From Helicobacter sp. (GTDB lineage: Bacteria; Campylobacterota; Campylobacteria; Campylobacterales; Helicobacteraceae), in the NCBI GenBank assembly GCA_029264655.1, contig JARHZY010000029.1, positions 1 through 12,168 on the forward strand: DNA of 12,168 nt, written 5' to 3'. Position 1 is the first letter of the stretch; every line of letters begins with the position of its first letter. The position numbers and the translations under genes were made by a program. The notes below the pieces were generated by a model. It saw nothing but the letters and a program-made list of their open reading frames with translations, was not told the origin of the DNA and made no database searches. Below are positions 1 through 7,943 of the stretch, piece after piece.

Positions 1-456
1 CTTCGGTTATCTTGTCTAATGCTCCTTTATTATTATTTATAGAATCTAATATGTTATTATCAAGATTTTTATTATTAGCACATTTGCCTTTTATTGCTTT
101 ATCATTTTCATAAGTGATTGTTGCTAAGAGTTGTTTATTATCAAGATAGTATCTTGCTTCACCTTGTATTTTACCATTTTTTATTGGCACTTCTACCCAA
201 AGATTCCCATTTTCATAATACCATTTTTCAATACCATCTATTTTGCCATTTTTAAATGGGGTTTCATATTCAATATTCCCTTCTGCATATCCTTTTCAAC
301 ACAACCTTGTATTTTATCTTGTTCATTTTGACATTCTTTTAAACCACTTGCTTTGTTAGCATTTACTTGTTTTACATTATCTGCATTATTTGTTAATGCT
401 ATTGCACCGCATAATATAAAGCTTACTACTATTTGTTTAATATTTATATAAGACAT
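1..456 (-). pseudogene. Secreted MORN-repeat protein, frameshifted and cut by window edge
   Basis: The reading frame opens at ATG 456 with a signal-peptide-like start (MSYINIKQIVVSFILCGAIA) and an AAGGGG ribosome site 8 bases upstream. It stops early after 72 codons. In the next frame the protein resumes at once as three 23-residue MORN-type repeats (cores YAEGNIEYETPFKNGKIDG, YYENGNLWVEVPIKNGKIQG, YYLDNKQLL) and stays open to the left edge. The break maps to the four-T run at 293-296 (A4 in the coding strand): one extra A would restore GCVEKGYAEGN and join the two parts. MORN_2/YwqK-type repeats are known from small secreted or antitoxin-like bacterial proteins, and their role is usually unknown. 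Comparison with the neighbouring remnant suggests the true stop lies about eight codons beyond the window. It could be a pseudogene, a phase-off allele or a base-calling error in a short A run. Confidence 0.75.
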
Positions 457-485
457 AACAAGCCCCTTAATTAGAATCTTTGTGT

Positions 486-491
486 ATTATA
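486..491 (-). promoter_or_regulatory. Likely -10 box for the MORN gene
   Basis: TATAAT reads on the minus strand about 30 bases upstream of the ATG at 456. No good -35 is visible, which is common in Epsilonproteobacteria. The rest of the gap between the two MORN copies (492-742) is AT-rich and I see no gene in it. Confidence 0.45.
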
Positions 492-742
492 GCTTAACTT
501 TTTAGGATTCTAGGTAGATATTTTATGAAATAAACAATATGTAAAATCTTTTAAATGAGTGCTTTTATACATAGCTTATGAAACTATAAATCTTTTTATT
601 GCATACTATAAGAATCTTATTTGCTAAAAAGTGCTTTTAAAATATAGATTTTCATGTTAGTGTGCTTTATTGACATAGCATTATGAGAATATAGGCTTAT
701 TGCTATTAAGATATTTTTGCTTATAGTTTCTTTATAGCATTG

Positions 743-1065
743 CTATTTGCAATACTCTTTTAATACTTCGGTTATATTTTCTTTTGATATTTCATTGTTT
801 ATAGAATCTAAGTTTTTATTATTGGTATATTTACCACCTATTGCTTTGCCATCACTATAGGTTATTGTTATTAAGCGTTATTTATTGCTAAGATAGTGTT
901 TGTTTCTCTATATCTTTTATTATTTTAATAACATTCTTCTCCAAAAATCTCGCTTTCATAATATTTTTTATATTACCTTCCTATTTATCATTATATATAG
1001 GCTTTCAGTCGCAAAACTCCTATTATTACACCACTCTTGCATAACACAAACCCATATCTATCTAA
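743..1065 (-). pseudogene. Decayed remnant of a second MORN-repeat protein
   Basis: Reading leftwards to a TAG at 743-745, the minus strand encodes a tail (ITYSDGKAIGGKYTNNKNLD, then SINNEISKENITEVLKEYCK) that closely matches the C-terminal part of the neighbouring gene (ITYENDKAIKGKCANNKNLD). Upstream of it the coding potential continues in pieces: an in-frame TAA after HYLSNK (probably a CAA to TAA change), a frame change near 896-906, then NNKRYRE and YYESEIFGEE in another frame. Weaker repeat-like pieces extend to about 1065, just short of the end of tgt. No start codon, signal peptide or ribosome site survives. This is a paralogue or tandem duplicate in an advanced state of decay. The right boundary is approximate. 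Confidence 0.7.
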
Positions 1066-1094
1066 AACTTATATTTAGTATTTTAGCATTTTTT

Positions 1095-2222
1095 TTACTC
1101 AATATTTTGTGCTAAATCGTGGAGTTTTTGTTGTTTAAAGGCTTGCCAAGTTTGGTTTAAGATAGCTTGTCTTGCTGCTTTCATAAGTGTGATATAAAAA
1201 TAAAGATTATGTATGCTTGCTAGCCTATGGTATGTAATTTCATTGGCACGGAATAAATGATGTAAATAGGCACGGCTATAATGCATACATGTAAAACATG
1301 TGCAAGTAGAATCAAGTGGCATAAAGTCTTGCTGGTAGCATGCTTTTTTAATATTTATCTTACCATAATTTGTAAAAATTGTTGCATTGCGAGCATTGCG
1401 AGTAGGCATTACACAATCAAACATATCCACTCCCCTATCAATACTTTCTAAAAGATTTTGCGGTGTGCCAACCCCCATAAGATAACGCGGTTTTGTTTCG
1501 GGTAAAAAATCGCATGCATAATCAAGGCATTCATACATTGCATTTGTGCTTTCGCCTACTGCTAACCCACCGATTGCATATCCGTCAAAATCAAGCATAG
1601 TGAGCTCACCTGCACTCCTTTTACGCATTTCATAATCTATACCACCTTGCATAATTGCAAAAATCTTATTTTGTAAAGCATGTTTTTGTTTTTGTTGGTT
1701 GTGATACATAATACTTTGTTTTGCCCATTTTGTTGTGCGTTGCACAGAATCTATTAGTTGTTCCTTTGTTGCTGGTAAGCCGACAAGATGATCTAATATC
1801 ATCATAATATCAGAGTTAATTGCATATTCTATATCAAGAACTTTCTCTGGTGTAAAAAAATGCTTACTACCATCAATATGGGATTTAAAAGCTATACCAT
1901 CATCATTATGTTTTACATTATCACTTAAGCTAAATGCTTGAAAACCACCACTATCTGTAAGATAATTACCATGAAAATTTGCAAAATGATGGATGCCTTT
2001 TGCCTTTTGGAGTGTTTCTATCCCTGGACGCAAATATAAATGATAAGTATTTGCGAGGATGAGATTTGTTTGCAATAGCTCTTTAATATCAGAAGCACTT
2101 AATCCTTTGATAACGCCTTGCGTGCCAACAGGCATAAAAATTGGTGTTTCTACTCTGCCATGTGCGAGGTTAAAACTACATGCTCTTGCCTTAGCAACTT
2201 TTGCTTGAATGTGAAATTGCAT
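1095..2222 (-). CDS. tgt: Queuine tRNA-ribosyltransferase (tRNA-guanine transglycosylase)
   Basis: Exchanges guanine 34 in the anticodon of GUN tRNAs (Asp, Asn, His, Tyr) for the queuosine precursor preQ1, in the cytoplasm. The 375-residue product has the family's usual length and is complete. Visible marks are DSGGFQAFSL (Asp90, substrate binding), GGLAVGE, the nucleophile Asp269 in DMFDCVMPTRNARN, and the zinc site Cys307-x-Cys309-x2-Cys312 with His338 (SIHNLYFY). A TTG one codon upstream (2225) is also in frame, but AAGGAG sits only two bases from it. The ATG at 2222 has a 5-base spacing and is preferred. It stands alone on its strand: the decayed MORN copy lies downstream and the exported reductase-like gene diverges upstream. 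An A7 tract falls inside the gene, with the frame intact. Confidence 0.97.
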   Translation of the reverse strand: MQFHIQAKVAKARACSFNLAHGRVETPIFMPVGTQGVIKGLSASDIKELLQTNLILANTYHLYLRPGIETLQKAKGIHHFANFHGNYLTDSGGFQAFSLSDNVKHNDDGIAFKSHIDGSKHFFTPEKVLDIEYAINSDIMMILDHLVGLPATKEQLIDSVQRTTKWAKQSIMYHNQQKQKHALQNKIFAIMQGGIDYEMRKRSAGELTMLDFDGYAIGGLAVGESTNAMYECLDYACDFLPETKPRYLMGVGTPQNLLESIDRGVDMFDCVMPTRNARNATIFTNYGKINIKKACYQQDFMPLDSTCTCFTCMHYSRAYLHHLFRANEITYHRLASIHNLYFYITLMKAARQAILNQTWQAFKQQKLHDLAQNIE

Positions 2223-2253
2223 CAATACTCCTTAATTAGCCACAATGTGATTT

Positions 2254-2259
2254 AATATA
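2254..2259 (-). promoter_or_regulatory. Possible -10 box for tgt
   Basis: TATATT on the minus strand, about 31 bases upstream of the tgt ATG. No clear -35 element. It lies back to back with the plus-strand promoter of the reductase-like gene in a 161-base divergent intergenic region. Confidence 0.35.
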
Positions 2260-2326
2260 GTTGAGAAAAAATAAACTAATTCTAATAAAAAAATGGGAAT
2301 ATTTTTACTAAAAGCACATAAAATGC

Positions 2327-2355
2327 TTGCAAATATATATGTTATGTTGTATAAT
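2327..2355 (+). promoter_or_regulatory. Sigma-70-type promoter of the exported reductase-like gene
   Basis: TTGCAA (2327-2332) and TATAAT (2350-2355) are separated by 17 bases. The predicted start is about 20-25 bases before the ATG, with AAGGAG at 2373-2378. The lutB promoter has the same two boxes with the same spacing. A short inverted repeat, AAGCA (2312-2316) and TGCTT (2324-2328) around a 7-base loop, overlaps the -35 box and could be an operator, but its arms are only 5 bases long. Confidence 0.6.
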
Positions 2356-2383
2356 TTTAGCTTTACCAAAGTAAGGAGATTAC

Positions 2384-3331
2384 ATGCAAAATACAATGAC
2401 AAGACGCGAATTTGTAAAAATAGCTAGTGTAGTTGGAGGCTCAATGCTACTTGGGACAAGCTTATTCAATAGTGCATTTGCTGCCCCTCGTGTTAATATA
2501 CAAGGCTTTTTTAGCACGCAAAAATTATATAATGGCGTAGAAATTCCATTTTATGGCTTTAATTCATGCAAAAAAGCATTAAGTGTAGCTGGTGAAAAAA
2601 GCACACAAGTAGTTTTAGAAGCTTTACAATCTGGTTACAAGTATGTTCAAGTACATGATGCAAGTAGGGAAGCTGGTGATAGTTTCGTATTAAGCCAAAT
2701 GCCACGACAAGATATATTTCTAGCGTTACGATTACCAAAAGATGCCACAACAGATGAAAAGGTAATAGCAGCATTTAATGAAGGACTAGCCAAGATGAAA
2801 ACAGATTATCTCGATCTTGTGCTTGTAGAGATTCCACAAGCACAAGGAAGAGCATCATGGTTAGAAGTTGCAACGGAAGTATGGCAAACGCTTGAAGATC
2901 TTTACAAACAAAAACGTGTACGTGCGATTGGTGTTGTAGATTTACAAGCAGAGCAGTTTAATGATTTCATAGAGACATGCGAAATAAAGCCTATGATAAA
3001 TCAGCTAAATATTAGCCCTTTTACTTCTAGCCATACCCTTAAAACATATATAGAAAGATTGCAACACCATAAAATTGTTGTAAGCACGACTACAGCACTG
3101 GGAGATTTTGAGGGTTCTGTATATGATCCTATATTGCAAAAAGTTGCACAAAAACACAATAAAACAGGCGGACAAGTTGCATTGCGTTGGAGTTTGCAAA
3201 TGGGATATATTACATTAGCAACAGCAGGCACTATCGAGCAAGTAAAAGAATACGCTGATATATTTAGTTTTGCCCTTGATGTGCGTGATATGAAAGCTAT
3301 ATCTAATATATATAACCCAAAAAAGAAATAA
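2384..3331 (+). CDS. Tat-exported aldo/keto reductase-fold protein with a substituted active site
   Basis: The 315-residue product starts with a twin-arginine signal (TRREFVKIAS, Arg7-Arg8), a hydrophobic stretch and an AFA-A cleavage site near residue 33. It should therefore be exported folded, possibly with cofactor, to the periplasm. Residues ~45-310 follow the aldo/keto reductase TIM-barrel: SGYKYVQVHD, DIFLALRLP, DYLDLVLVEIP, VRAIGV, MINQLNISPF, GGQVALRWSLQMGY. The family's catalytic tetrad Asp-Tyr-Lys-His aligns by eye with Gln89, Ser94, Arg116 and Glu149, and the NADP-contact motif IPKS aligns with LATA (278-281). The frame is intact and the spacing of strands is kept, so this is not a decaying gene. 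Ordinary oxidoreductase activity is unlikely. A binding, chaperone or altered-chemistry role is possible. The gene is a single unit with its own promoter, AAGGAG site and terminator. Confidence 0.8.
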   Translation: MQNTMTRREFVKIASVVGGSMLLGTSLFNSAFAAPRVNIQGFFSTQKLYNGVEIPFYGFNSCKKALSVAGEKSTQVVLEALQSGYKYVQVHDASREAGDSFVLSQMPRQDIFLALRLPKDATTDEKVIAAFNEGLAKMKTDYLDLVLVEIPQAQGRASWLEVATEVWQTLEDLYKQKRVRAIGVVDLQAEQFNDFIETCEIKPMINQLNISPFTSSHTLKTYIERLQHHKIVVSTTTALGDFEGSVYDPILQKVAQKHNKTGGQVALRWSLQMGYITLATAGTIEQVKEYADIFSFALDVRDMKAISNIYNPKKK

Positions 3332-3355
3332 GATTACAATATTTCTTACTTTTTT
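3323..3355. terminator. Probable bidirectional terminator overlapping the reductase-like gene's stop
   Basis: Inverted repeat AAGAAATA (3323-3330) and TATTTCTT (3340-3347) around a 9-base loop. T6 follows at 3350-3355 on the plus strand. On the minus strand the right arm runs directly into four more Ts. It includes the stop codon (3329-3331). The stem is almost all A-T pairs, so it is weak on its own. Confidence 0.5.
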
Positions 3356-3729
3356 CTGCTTAAAAGTGCCGTAGGGCACACAATAAAACGACTTCTATTC
3401 TGCAGTAATGTTGGTATTTGATTCAAAATGCTAGATATATAGTATAACAATATTTATATAAAGCATATTTTATAAGAGCTTAAGATGAAAATAAAGTATA
3501 AAATATCTCATATTGATTACACACATATTTTATAAATACCATATGCTTTTACTTTTTTACAACAAGCTTGATATATGCTATTAATATAATAAAGAGAAAT
3601 CACTTCTAATAACCTAAAAATAATACATAGCTAAGGAAATAAGCATTATTATAATAATATCGTATTATGCATAAACTCCGAATCATATAGCAACTTTGAT
3701 AGATAACACACTAAGAATATCAAAACATA
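3356..3729. other. AT-rich gap between convergent genes; one small hairpin
   Basis: No gene, tRNA or credible small ORF is seen. A GC-rich hairpin GTGCC-GTAG-GGCAC (3366-3379) stands out from the AT-rich background. On the minus strand it is followed by TTTT (3365-3362), so it could help end transcripts of the channel operon. A 14-base perfect palindrome ATTATTATAATAAT lies at 3645-3658 and is probably low-complexity chance. Confidence 0.4.
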
Positions 3730-5613
3730 TTATGTAAAAGTGTGTTTTGGCAATGTCTCAACATATATACTTTGGCTAGGGAAAGCAAAACTAAGATTGC
3801 AATCTTGCACAATAGCCATAATCTTAAAAATTATATCTTCACGCACCGCAAAAAAATCATTTTTTGAAATACTTTGTGTGAAACAATCTACTAAAATATT
3901 AATTGAACTATCAGCAAGTGCTTCCACATAAACAGAAATACCGCTTTTATAACCCAAAAAGTCATCAAGCGAAATAATATCTTTACGCAGAGCGATAAAA
4001 CGCATTTCTTCTTGACTATAATTTGGAGTAATTGCAATCTCTGGGTGATTCATAAGCATTTGTTTTATGGCAATAACACATTTTTTTAACTTTGCTTCAT
4101 CTGCATCATAGGTTACACCGATACTCATTTTGATTCTACGTCCAGATTTTCTGCGACTCCAATTGCGTATTATTTTGCCTGCTAATTCTGAATTTGGCAC
4201 AAATAATAATGCATTATCAGCAGTACGCACAGTAGTCCGCCGTAATCCAATCTCCACAACAACACCATCAATACCACCACATTCAATCCAATCACCCTGC
4301 GAAAAAGAATTATCAAATAAAAGTATCACTGAGGCAAAAAAGTTTGCTAATATATCTTTTACCGCAAGTGCAACCGCCAACCCACCTAATCCAAGTGAAG
4401 CAATAATGGTAGATACATTAAAACCTAAATATTTTAAAATTAATAAACATGCAATAATAATAATAATAGAATAAAAAGTTTTTAGGATAAGGTTAATAAT
4501 TTCTCTGCGAATATCATTACTTGATCTTTGTAGAATTTTTGTTAGTAGCACTGTGCCATAACTTTTCACCAACGCCACCATAAACCATGCAATATTGATA
4601 ATATAGAGAATACTAAACCACGCTTCAAGCCATTCTGGCTGTAATTGCGGGTAATAAAGCACACCAACACAAACGCGTAAGCTCCATACAAATAAAAATA
4701 GAGAAATTGGCTGCAATAAATTCTTTTGGATAATAGTATGTAACTCTTTATCTTGATTTGTTAAATGCACAACCATATCCATTACATAAACAACAAATTT
4801 TGTAATTAATTTGCGGCATGCCCACAAGATAATAAAACATAAAAGCGATAAAACAATTTTTATGATTTTTAAACTCTCATAATTGACTTCCATAAAGTGT
4901 GCGAGCCACTGCAATGTCCAACGCATGCAAGCATGTAAAATTGTATTTTGAGGCACTAATTCATCTGCATGCCATTCAAGATAAGTAGTAATTTCAATAG
5001 CAGTTGCAAGCTTATTGCGGTATTGCTCTATCTGTAATTGTAAATCTCTTTGTTGCTGTGCTGTAAATCCATGCGGTATATCAAAAGTAGTTGGCATAGC
5101 ATTTAATGCTGTAAGTATTGGCTGCATAATATCAATAACTTTTTGTTTTTGTGAAAAAAAATCAATTTGTTTGCGTAAATTCTTAAAAAGTGTATAAATA
5201 TGGGATTCTATTATCAAACTATTTATAGTAATGCTGCTTTGTAGTATTGCATAAGAATCATGCTGCACCTTAGAATCCTTAAGTTGCATTTCTTCTTCCA
5301 TTTGCATTTGTTCATTTTGCTCTATATTGAAACCTAAGGATTGCTTTGTGTTACGAATATTGCTAACAAAATACTGCAAAAATATATTTTTTTGATTTAA
5401 AAGTATTTCTTTTTTAGCAAAATCATTGCTTGTATGGAGTGTATGAATTTGCCATGTAATATCAACAATATGATTAAATAATGCTGCAAGGCTACCAAAA
5501 TTTAAAGGCATTGTGTTTGCATTTCTCTGTTTCTCCCCATTCTCTGCAAATACAAGCACGCAAAGAGAACAAGTCATTAAAAAAATGCTTATTAAATAAG
5601 TTATTTTTCTCAT
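3730..5613 (-). CDS. MscS-family mechanosensitive ion channel, large N-terminal domain
   Basis: Opens under membrane tension to release small solutes after osmotic downshock, in the inner membrane. The 627-residue product is more than twice the length of E. coli MscS. It starts with a signal-peptide-like segment (5-23), then a Gln/Met/Glu-rich, mostly helical periplasmic region to ~240, several membrane helices (~247-265, 300-320, 333-350, 375-395) and the MscS pore helix at ~400-434 (IIASLGLGGLAVALAVKDI). The beta domain follows (GDWIECGGIDGVVVEIGLRR, then VPNSELAGKIIRNWSRR), and the C-terminal vestibule ends with a FPSQSIYVE strand. It is the last gene of the cluster, 23 bases after prmC. 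The ribosome site before ATG 5613 is weak (AGAG), which may mean partial translational coupling. An A8 run (5154-5161) lies in the coding region with the frame intact. Confidence 0.92.
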   Translation of the reverse strand: MRKITYLISIFLMTCSLCVLVFAENGEKQRNANTMPLNFGSLAALFNHIVDITWQIHTLHTSNDFAKKEILLNQKNIFLQYFVSNIRNTKQSLGFNIEQNEQMQMEEEMQLKDSKVQHDSYAILQSSITINSLIIESHIYTLFKNLRKQIDFFSQKQKVIDIMQPILTALNAMPTTFDIPHGFTAQQQRDLQLQIEQYRNKLATAIEITTYLEWHADELVPQNTILHACMRWTLQWLAHFMEVNYESLKIIKIVLSLLCFIILWACRKLITKFVVYVMDMVVHLTNQDKELHTIIQKNLLQPISLFLFVWSLRVCVGVLYYPQLQPEWLEAWFSILYIINIAWFMVALVKSYGTVLLTKILQRSSNDIRREIINLILKTFYSIIIIIACLLILKYLGFNVSTIIASLGLGGLAVALAVKDILANFFASVILLFDNSFSQGDWIECGGIDGVVVEIGLRRTTVRTADNALLFVPNSELAGKIIRNWSRRKSGRRIKMSIGVTYDADEAKLKKCVIAIKQMLMNHPEIAITPNYSQEEMRFIALRKDIISLDDFLGYKSGISVYVEALADSSINILVDCFTQSISKNDFFAVREDIIFKIMAIVQDCNLSFAFPSQSIYVETLPKHTFT

Positions 5614-5636
5614 CTTGTAATCTCTATATGATATAG

Positions 5637-6623
5637 TTATGATACAAAACTAGCAATAAAACCTCTATCAAAACCTGCATAATCTTGATAAAAAGTTGCT
5701 ACATATCCAGCTTTAGAGAGAGATTCTTGCATACTTTCTTTTTGGTCATAACCAATTTCACAAATTAAAAATTGTATTTGTTTTTCTCTAGCCTGTATAA
5801 TGAGTTTTTTAAGAATTTCATCGCCCTTTTCCCCTCCAAAAAGTGCAATATGTGGCTCACACAATACTTCTTGATTTAAGGGATAGTTATTGGCAATATA
5901 AGGTGGATTTGCAACTAGAAGCGTAATTGGCTTACGCATAATAAGATAAGGTGAGGATAAGAGATTAGATTCTACAAATTCGCAACGATTTTCTAAACCA
6001 AGTTGTTGTATATTATGTTTAGCCACATTGAGTGCCTCTTTACTAATGTCTGTAACAACTGCACAAGTTTCTTGTGTATTTGCTAAAATGGCTGCACTAA
6101 TTGCACCGCTACCAACACCTATTTCTATGAAATGTGTAATGTGATATGCATTAATCAATTCTAATGCCTTTTCGACCAAAAGTTCTGTCTCTGGACGCGG
6201 GATTAATACATTATTATCAACATATAACTCTAAATTATAAAAATTTACTTTATTGGTAAGATATTCAAGTGGCACACCATTTTTACGCATAGCAAGCAAC
6301 TTAAAATAACGTTGCTTATCAAAATCTGTAATTTCTTTTTTACCATGCGTATGTAACTCAACACGCGTCATATTTAAAATATGTCCAAGCAGTATTTCTG
6401 CTTCATAGCGTGGGCTTACGATATTAAACTCCGCTTGTATATCAAGTGGTTGGCGTAAATGATTTGATTGCATTGGCAAGTCTTTTGGTAATTGATCTGT
6501 CTCAAAAGAATTAATATCTGTGAGCAAAAACTGCGTTTCATAAACTAATTTTTTAAATTCTTCAAGATTCATGTCTTTTAAAAATGCAATTGCAATGCGT
6601 AATAACAAATCAATTTCTATCAT
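5637..6623 (-). CDS. prmC: Peptide chain release factor N5-glutamine methyltransferase
   Basis: Methylates the glutamine of the GGQ motif in release factors RF1 and RF2, using S-adenosylmethionine, in the cytoplasm. Family marks are IPRPETELLVEKAL, the SAM loop IEIGVGSGAIS (166-176), and the catalytic NPPY at 239-242 (LLVANPPYIANNYP), which contacts the substrate glutamine. At 328 residues it is about 50 longer than E. coli PrmC. The extra length lies in the N-terminal helical part before AEILLGHILNMTR. The start is set by GGAGG just upstream of ATG 6623. A TTG at 6635 is also in frame but overlaps that ribosome site and is unlikely. The gene overlaps the end of the M48 protease gene by 14 bases and precedes the MscS-family gene, indicating one operon. 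Confidence 0.95.
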   Translation of the reverse strand: MIEIDLLLRIAIAFLKDMNLEEFKKLVYETQFLLTDINSFETDQLPKDLPMQSNHLRQPLDIQAEFNIVSPRYEAEILLGHILNMTRVELHTHGKKEITDFDKQRYFKLLAMRKNGVPLEYLTNKVNFYNLELYVDNNVLIPRPETELLVEKALELINAYHITHFIEIGVGSGAISAAILANTQETCAVVTDISKEALNVAKHNIQQLGLENRCEFVESNLLSSPYLIMRKPITLLVANPPYIANNYPLNQEVLCEPHIALFGGEKGDEILKKLIIQAREKQIQFLICEIGYDQKESMQESLSKAGYVATFYQDYAGFDRGFIASFVS

Positions 6624-7821
6624 ACAAACCTCCAAGTGCCTTTAAACGTTCTAAAAGTGGTGGGTGCGAATAATAGAAAAATATATAGGCTGGATGTGAA
6701 TGAGGGAATGCTTTATTTTCATTGACAAGACGCACTAAAGCTTCACTAAGTGCCTTCTTACTCACACACGCAGCCCCAAATGCATCAGCCCTATACTCTG
6801 CCTTACGGCTAAAATAACTTTGAATTGGCATAAATAAAAATGACAAAACAGGTAAAAGAAGTATCGCTAAAATAAGAATGCTGCTCTCTGTAAGTGGCAA
6901 CCCTAAATACAAACAAAGAGAATCAAAAAATAATCCCATAATGGCAAATATAATAAATAAAATGCTGCCACTTATAGCAATATTACATATTATATCTTTA
7001 TGTTTAAAATGTCCGAGTTCATGCCCTAAAATAGCAATAAGCCCATCTTCACTAATTTTATCAAGCAAAGTATCAAAAAGCACAACGCGTTTCGCACTCC
7101 CTAATCCACCAAAATATGCATTTAATCTCCCATCACGCTTACTTGCATCAATAACAAAAATCCCACTACTTTTAAAGCCTACACATTCCATAAGTGCTTG
7201 TATCCTTTGGCTTAATGCCTCATCTTTAAGTGGTGTAAATTTATTAAACATTGGGGCAATAAGCGTTGGATAAATAAGTTGCATAAGCACAATAAGACAA
7301 AACACAAAAAGAAATCCTATTACCCACCACAAATGAAGAGATTCCATAACCCATAAAAGTATGGCAAATACTATACTAAACAAAATTCCGCTTAAACATA
7401 TGATTTTTATATTATCAAGTAAAAAATCTTTTATGCGTTGCTTATTGAAGCCATAGTGCAAATCTATACGTTTATGTATTATGCTAAAAGGAAAATGTAG
7501 AAGTGCATGTATAATAATAAAAGACATAAGCACAAGCCAATTCGCACCAAAACTGCTAATAGGTTGGGCATTGCAGGTTTGCATAAGATAGGTAATACCA
7601 AACTGCAACCAAAACACTAATATAAGAAAACTAAACACATGTTCATATAACGAAACTTTGCGTTGTGCTATCGCATAATTTGCAGCAAGATTGTAATCTT
7701 GTGCATTTAAAATCACTGGCTTTTGTGTTGCATAAGTCCGAATATGGCGTATTTGTAAAATATCTAAAACAATTGCTGGAATAACATAACATAGCAAATA
7801 TGCTAAAGCAACAAGATACAA
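6610..7821 (-). CDS. M48 family membrane zinc metalloprotease, Ste24-like
   Basis: An integral inner-membrane endopeptidase of the Ste24/CAAX-protease-1 family. The bacterial substrate is unknown, and membrane-protein quality control is the usual suggestion. The 403-residue product has the family's normal length and several membrane helices (~1-23, 60-80, 93-115, 138-158, 164-192, 284-300, 314-332). The zinc site is HELGH (His267, Glu268, His271), and the third ligand is Glu342 in AEYRADAFGA. Further Ste24 signatures are DASKRDGRLNAYFGG and the C-terminal YYSHPPLLERL. The start is TTG at 7821: AAGGAG lies 6 bases upstream and no in-frame ATG fits. First gene of the minus-strand cluster with prmC and the MscS-family gene, with a TATAAT box upstream. 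Confidence 0.93.
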   Translation of the reverse strand: MYLVALAYLLCYVIPAIVLDILQIRHIRTYATQKPVILNAQDYNLAANYAIAQRKVSLYEHVFSFLILVFWLQFGITYLMQTCNAQPISSFGANWLVLMSFIIIHALLHFPFSIIHKRIDLHYGFNKQRIKDFLLDNIKIICLSGILFSIVFAILLWVMESLHLWWVIGFLFVFCLIVLMQLIYPTLIAPMFNKFTPLKDEALSQRIQALMECVGFKSSGIFVIDASKRDGRLNAYFGGLGSAKRVVLFDTLLDKISEDGLIAILGHELGHFKHKDIICNIAISGSILFIIFAIMGLFFDSLCLYLGLPLTESSILILAILLLPVLSFLFMPIQSYFSRKAEYRADAFGAACVSKKALSEALVRLVNENKAFPHSHPAYIFFYYSHPPLLERLKALGGLYDRN

Positions 7822-7871
7822 TGCAATCTCCTTTTTGCAATAAAAATCCTTTTATTAAAGTTTCTTAGTTT

Positions 7872-7877
7872 ATTATA
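7872..7877 (-). promoter_or_regulatory. Likely -10 box for the protease-prmC-channel operon
   Basis: TATAAT on the minus strand about 50 bases before the TTG start at 7821. Surroundings are very AT-rich and no clear -35 is seen, so neighbouring TA-rich positions are alternatives. Confidence 0.4.
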
Positions 7878-7943
7878 TTTTTTTAAACACTATGCTAATT
7901 ATATAATAAAGTTATAAAATTCTAAGAAAGTATATTAATACAC

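Noticed and set aside
131..331. 66-codon Phe-rich plus-strand open frame
   Set aside because: It is antisense to the MORN repeats, has no ribosome site, and its repeating FYWHFYPK-like pattern mirrors the repeats on the other strand.
645..700. TTGACA at 670-675 as a rightward promoter
   Set aside because: No good -10 at proper spacing and nothing to transcribe rightwards but antisense to the MORN remnant.
900..1115. 71-codon hydrophobic plus-strand open frame
   Set aside because: It starts at TTG with no ribosome site and lies antisense to the MORN remnant. Antisense of Lys/Asn/Glu-rich AT-rich coding DNA naturally reads as Phe/Leu/Ile, so the hydrophobic look is an artefact.
3645..3658. 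14-base perfect palindrome as a binding site
   Set aside because: Made only of A and T in very AT-rich DNA, far from any start, so chance is likely.
5154..5161. A8 run inside the MscS-family gene as a phase-variation switch
   Set aside because: The frame is intact, 8 bases is short for a switch, and the run encodes two ordinary phenylalanines in an N-terminal helix. No second-state product is suggested.
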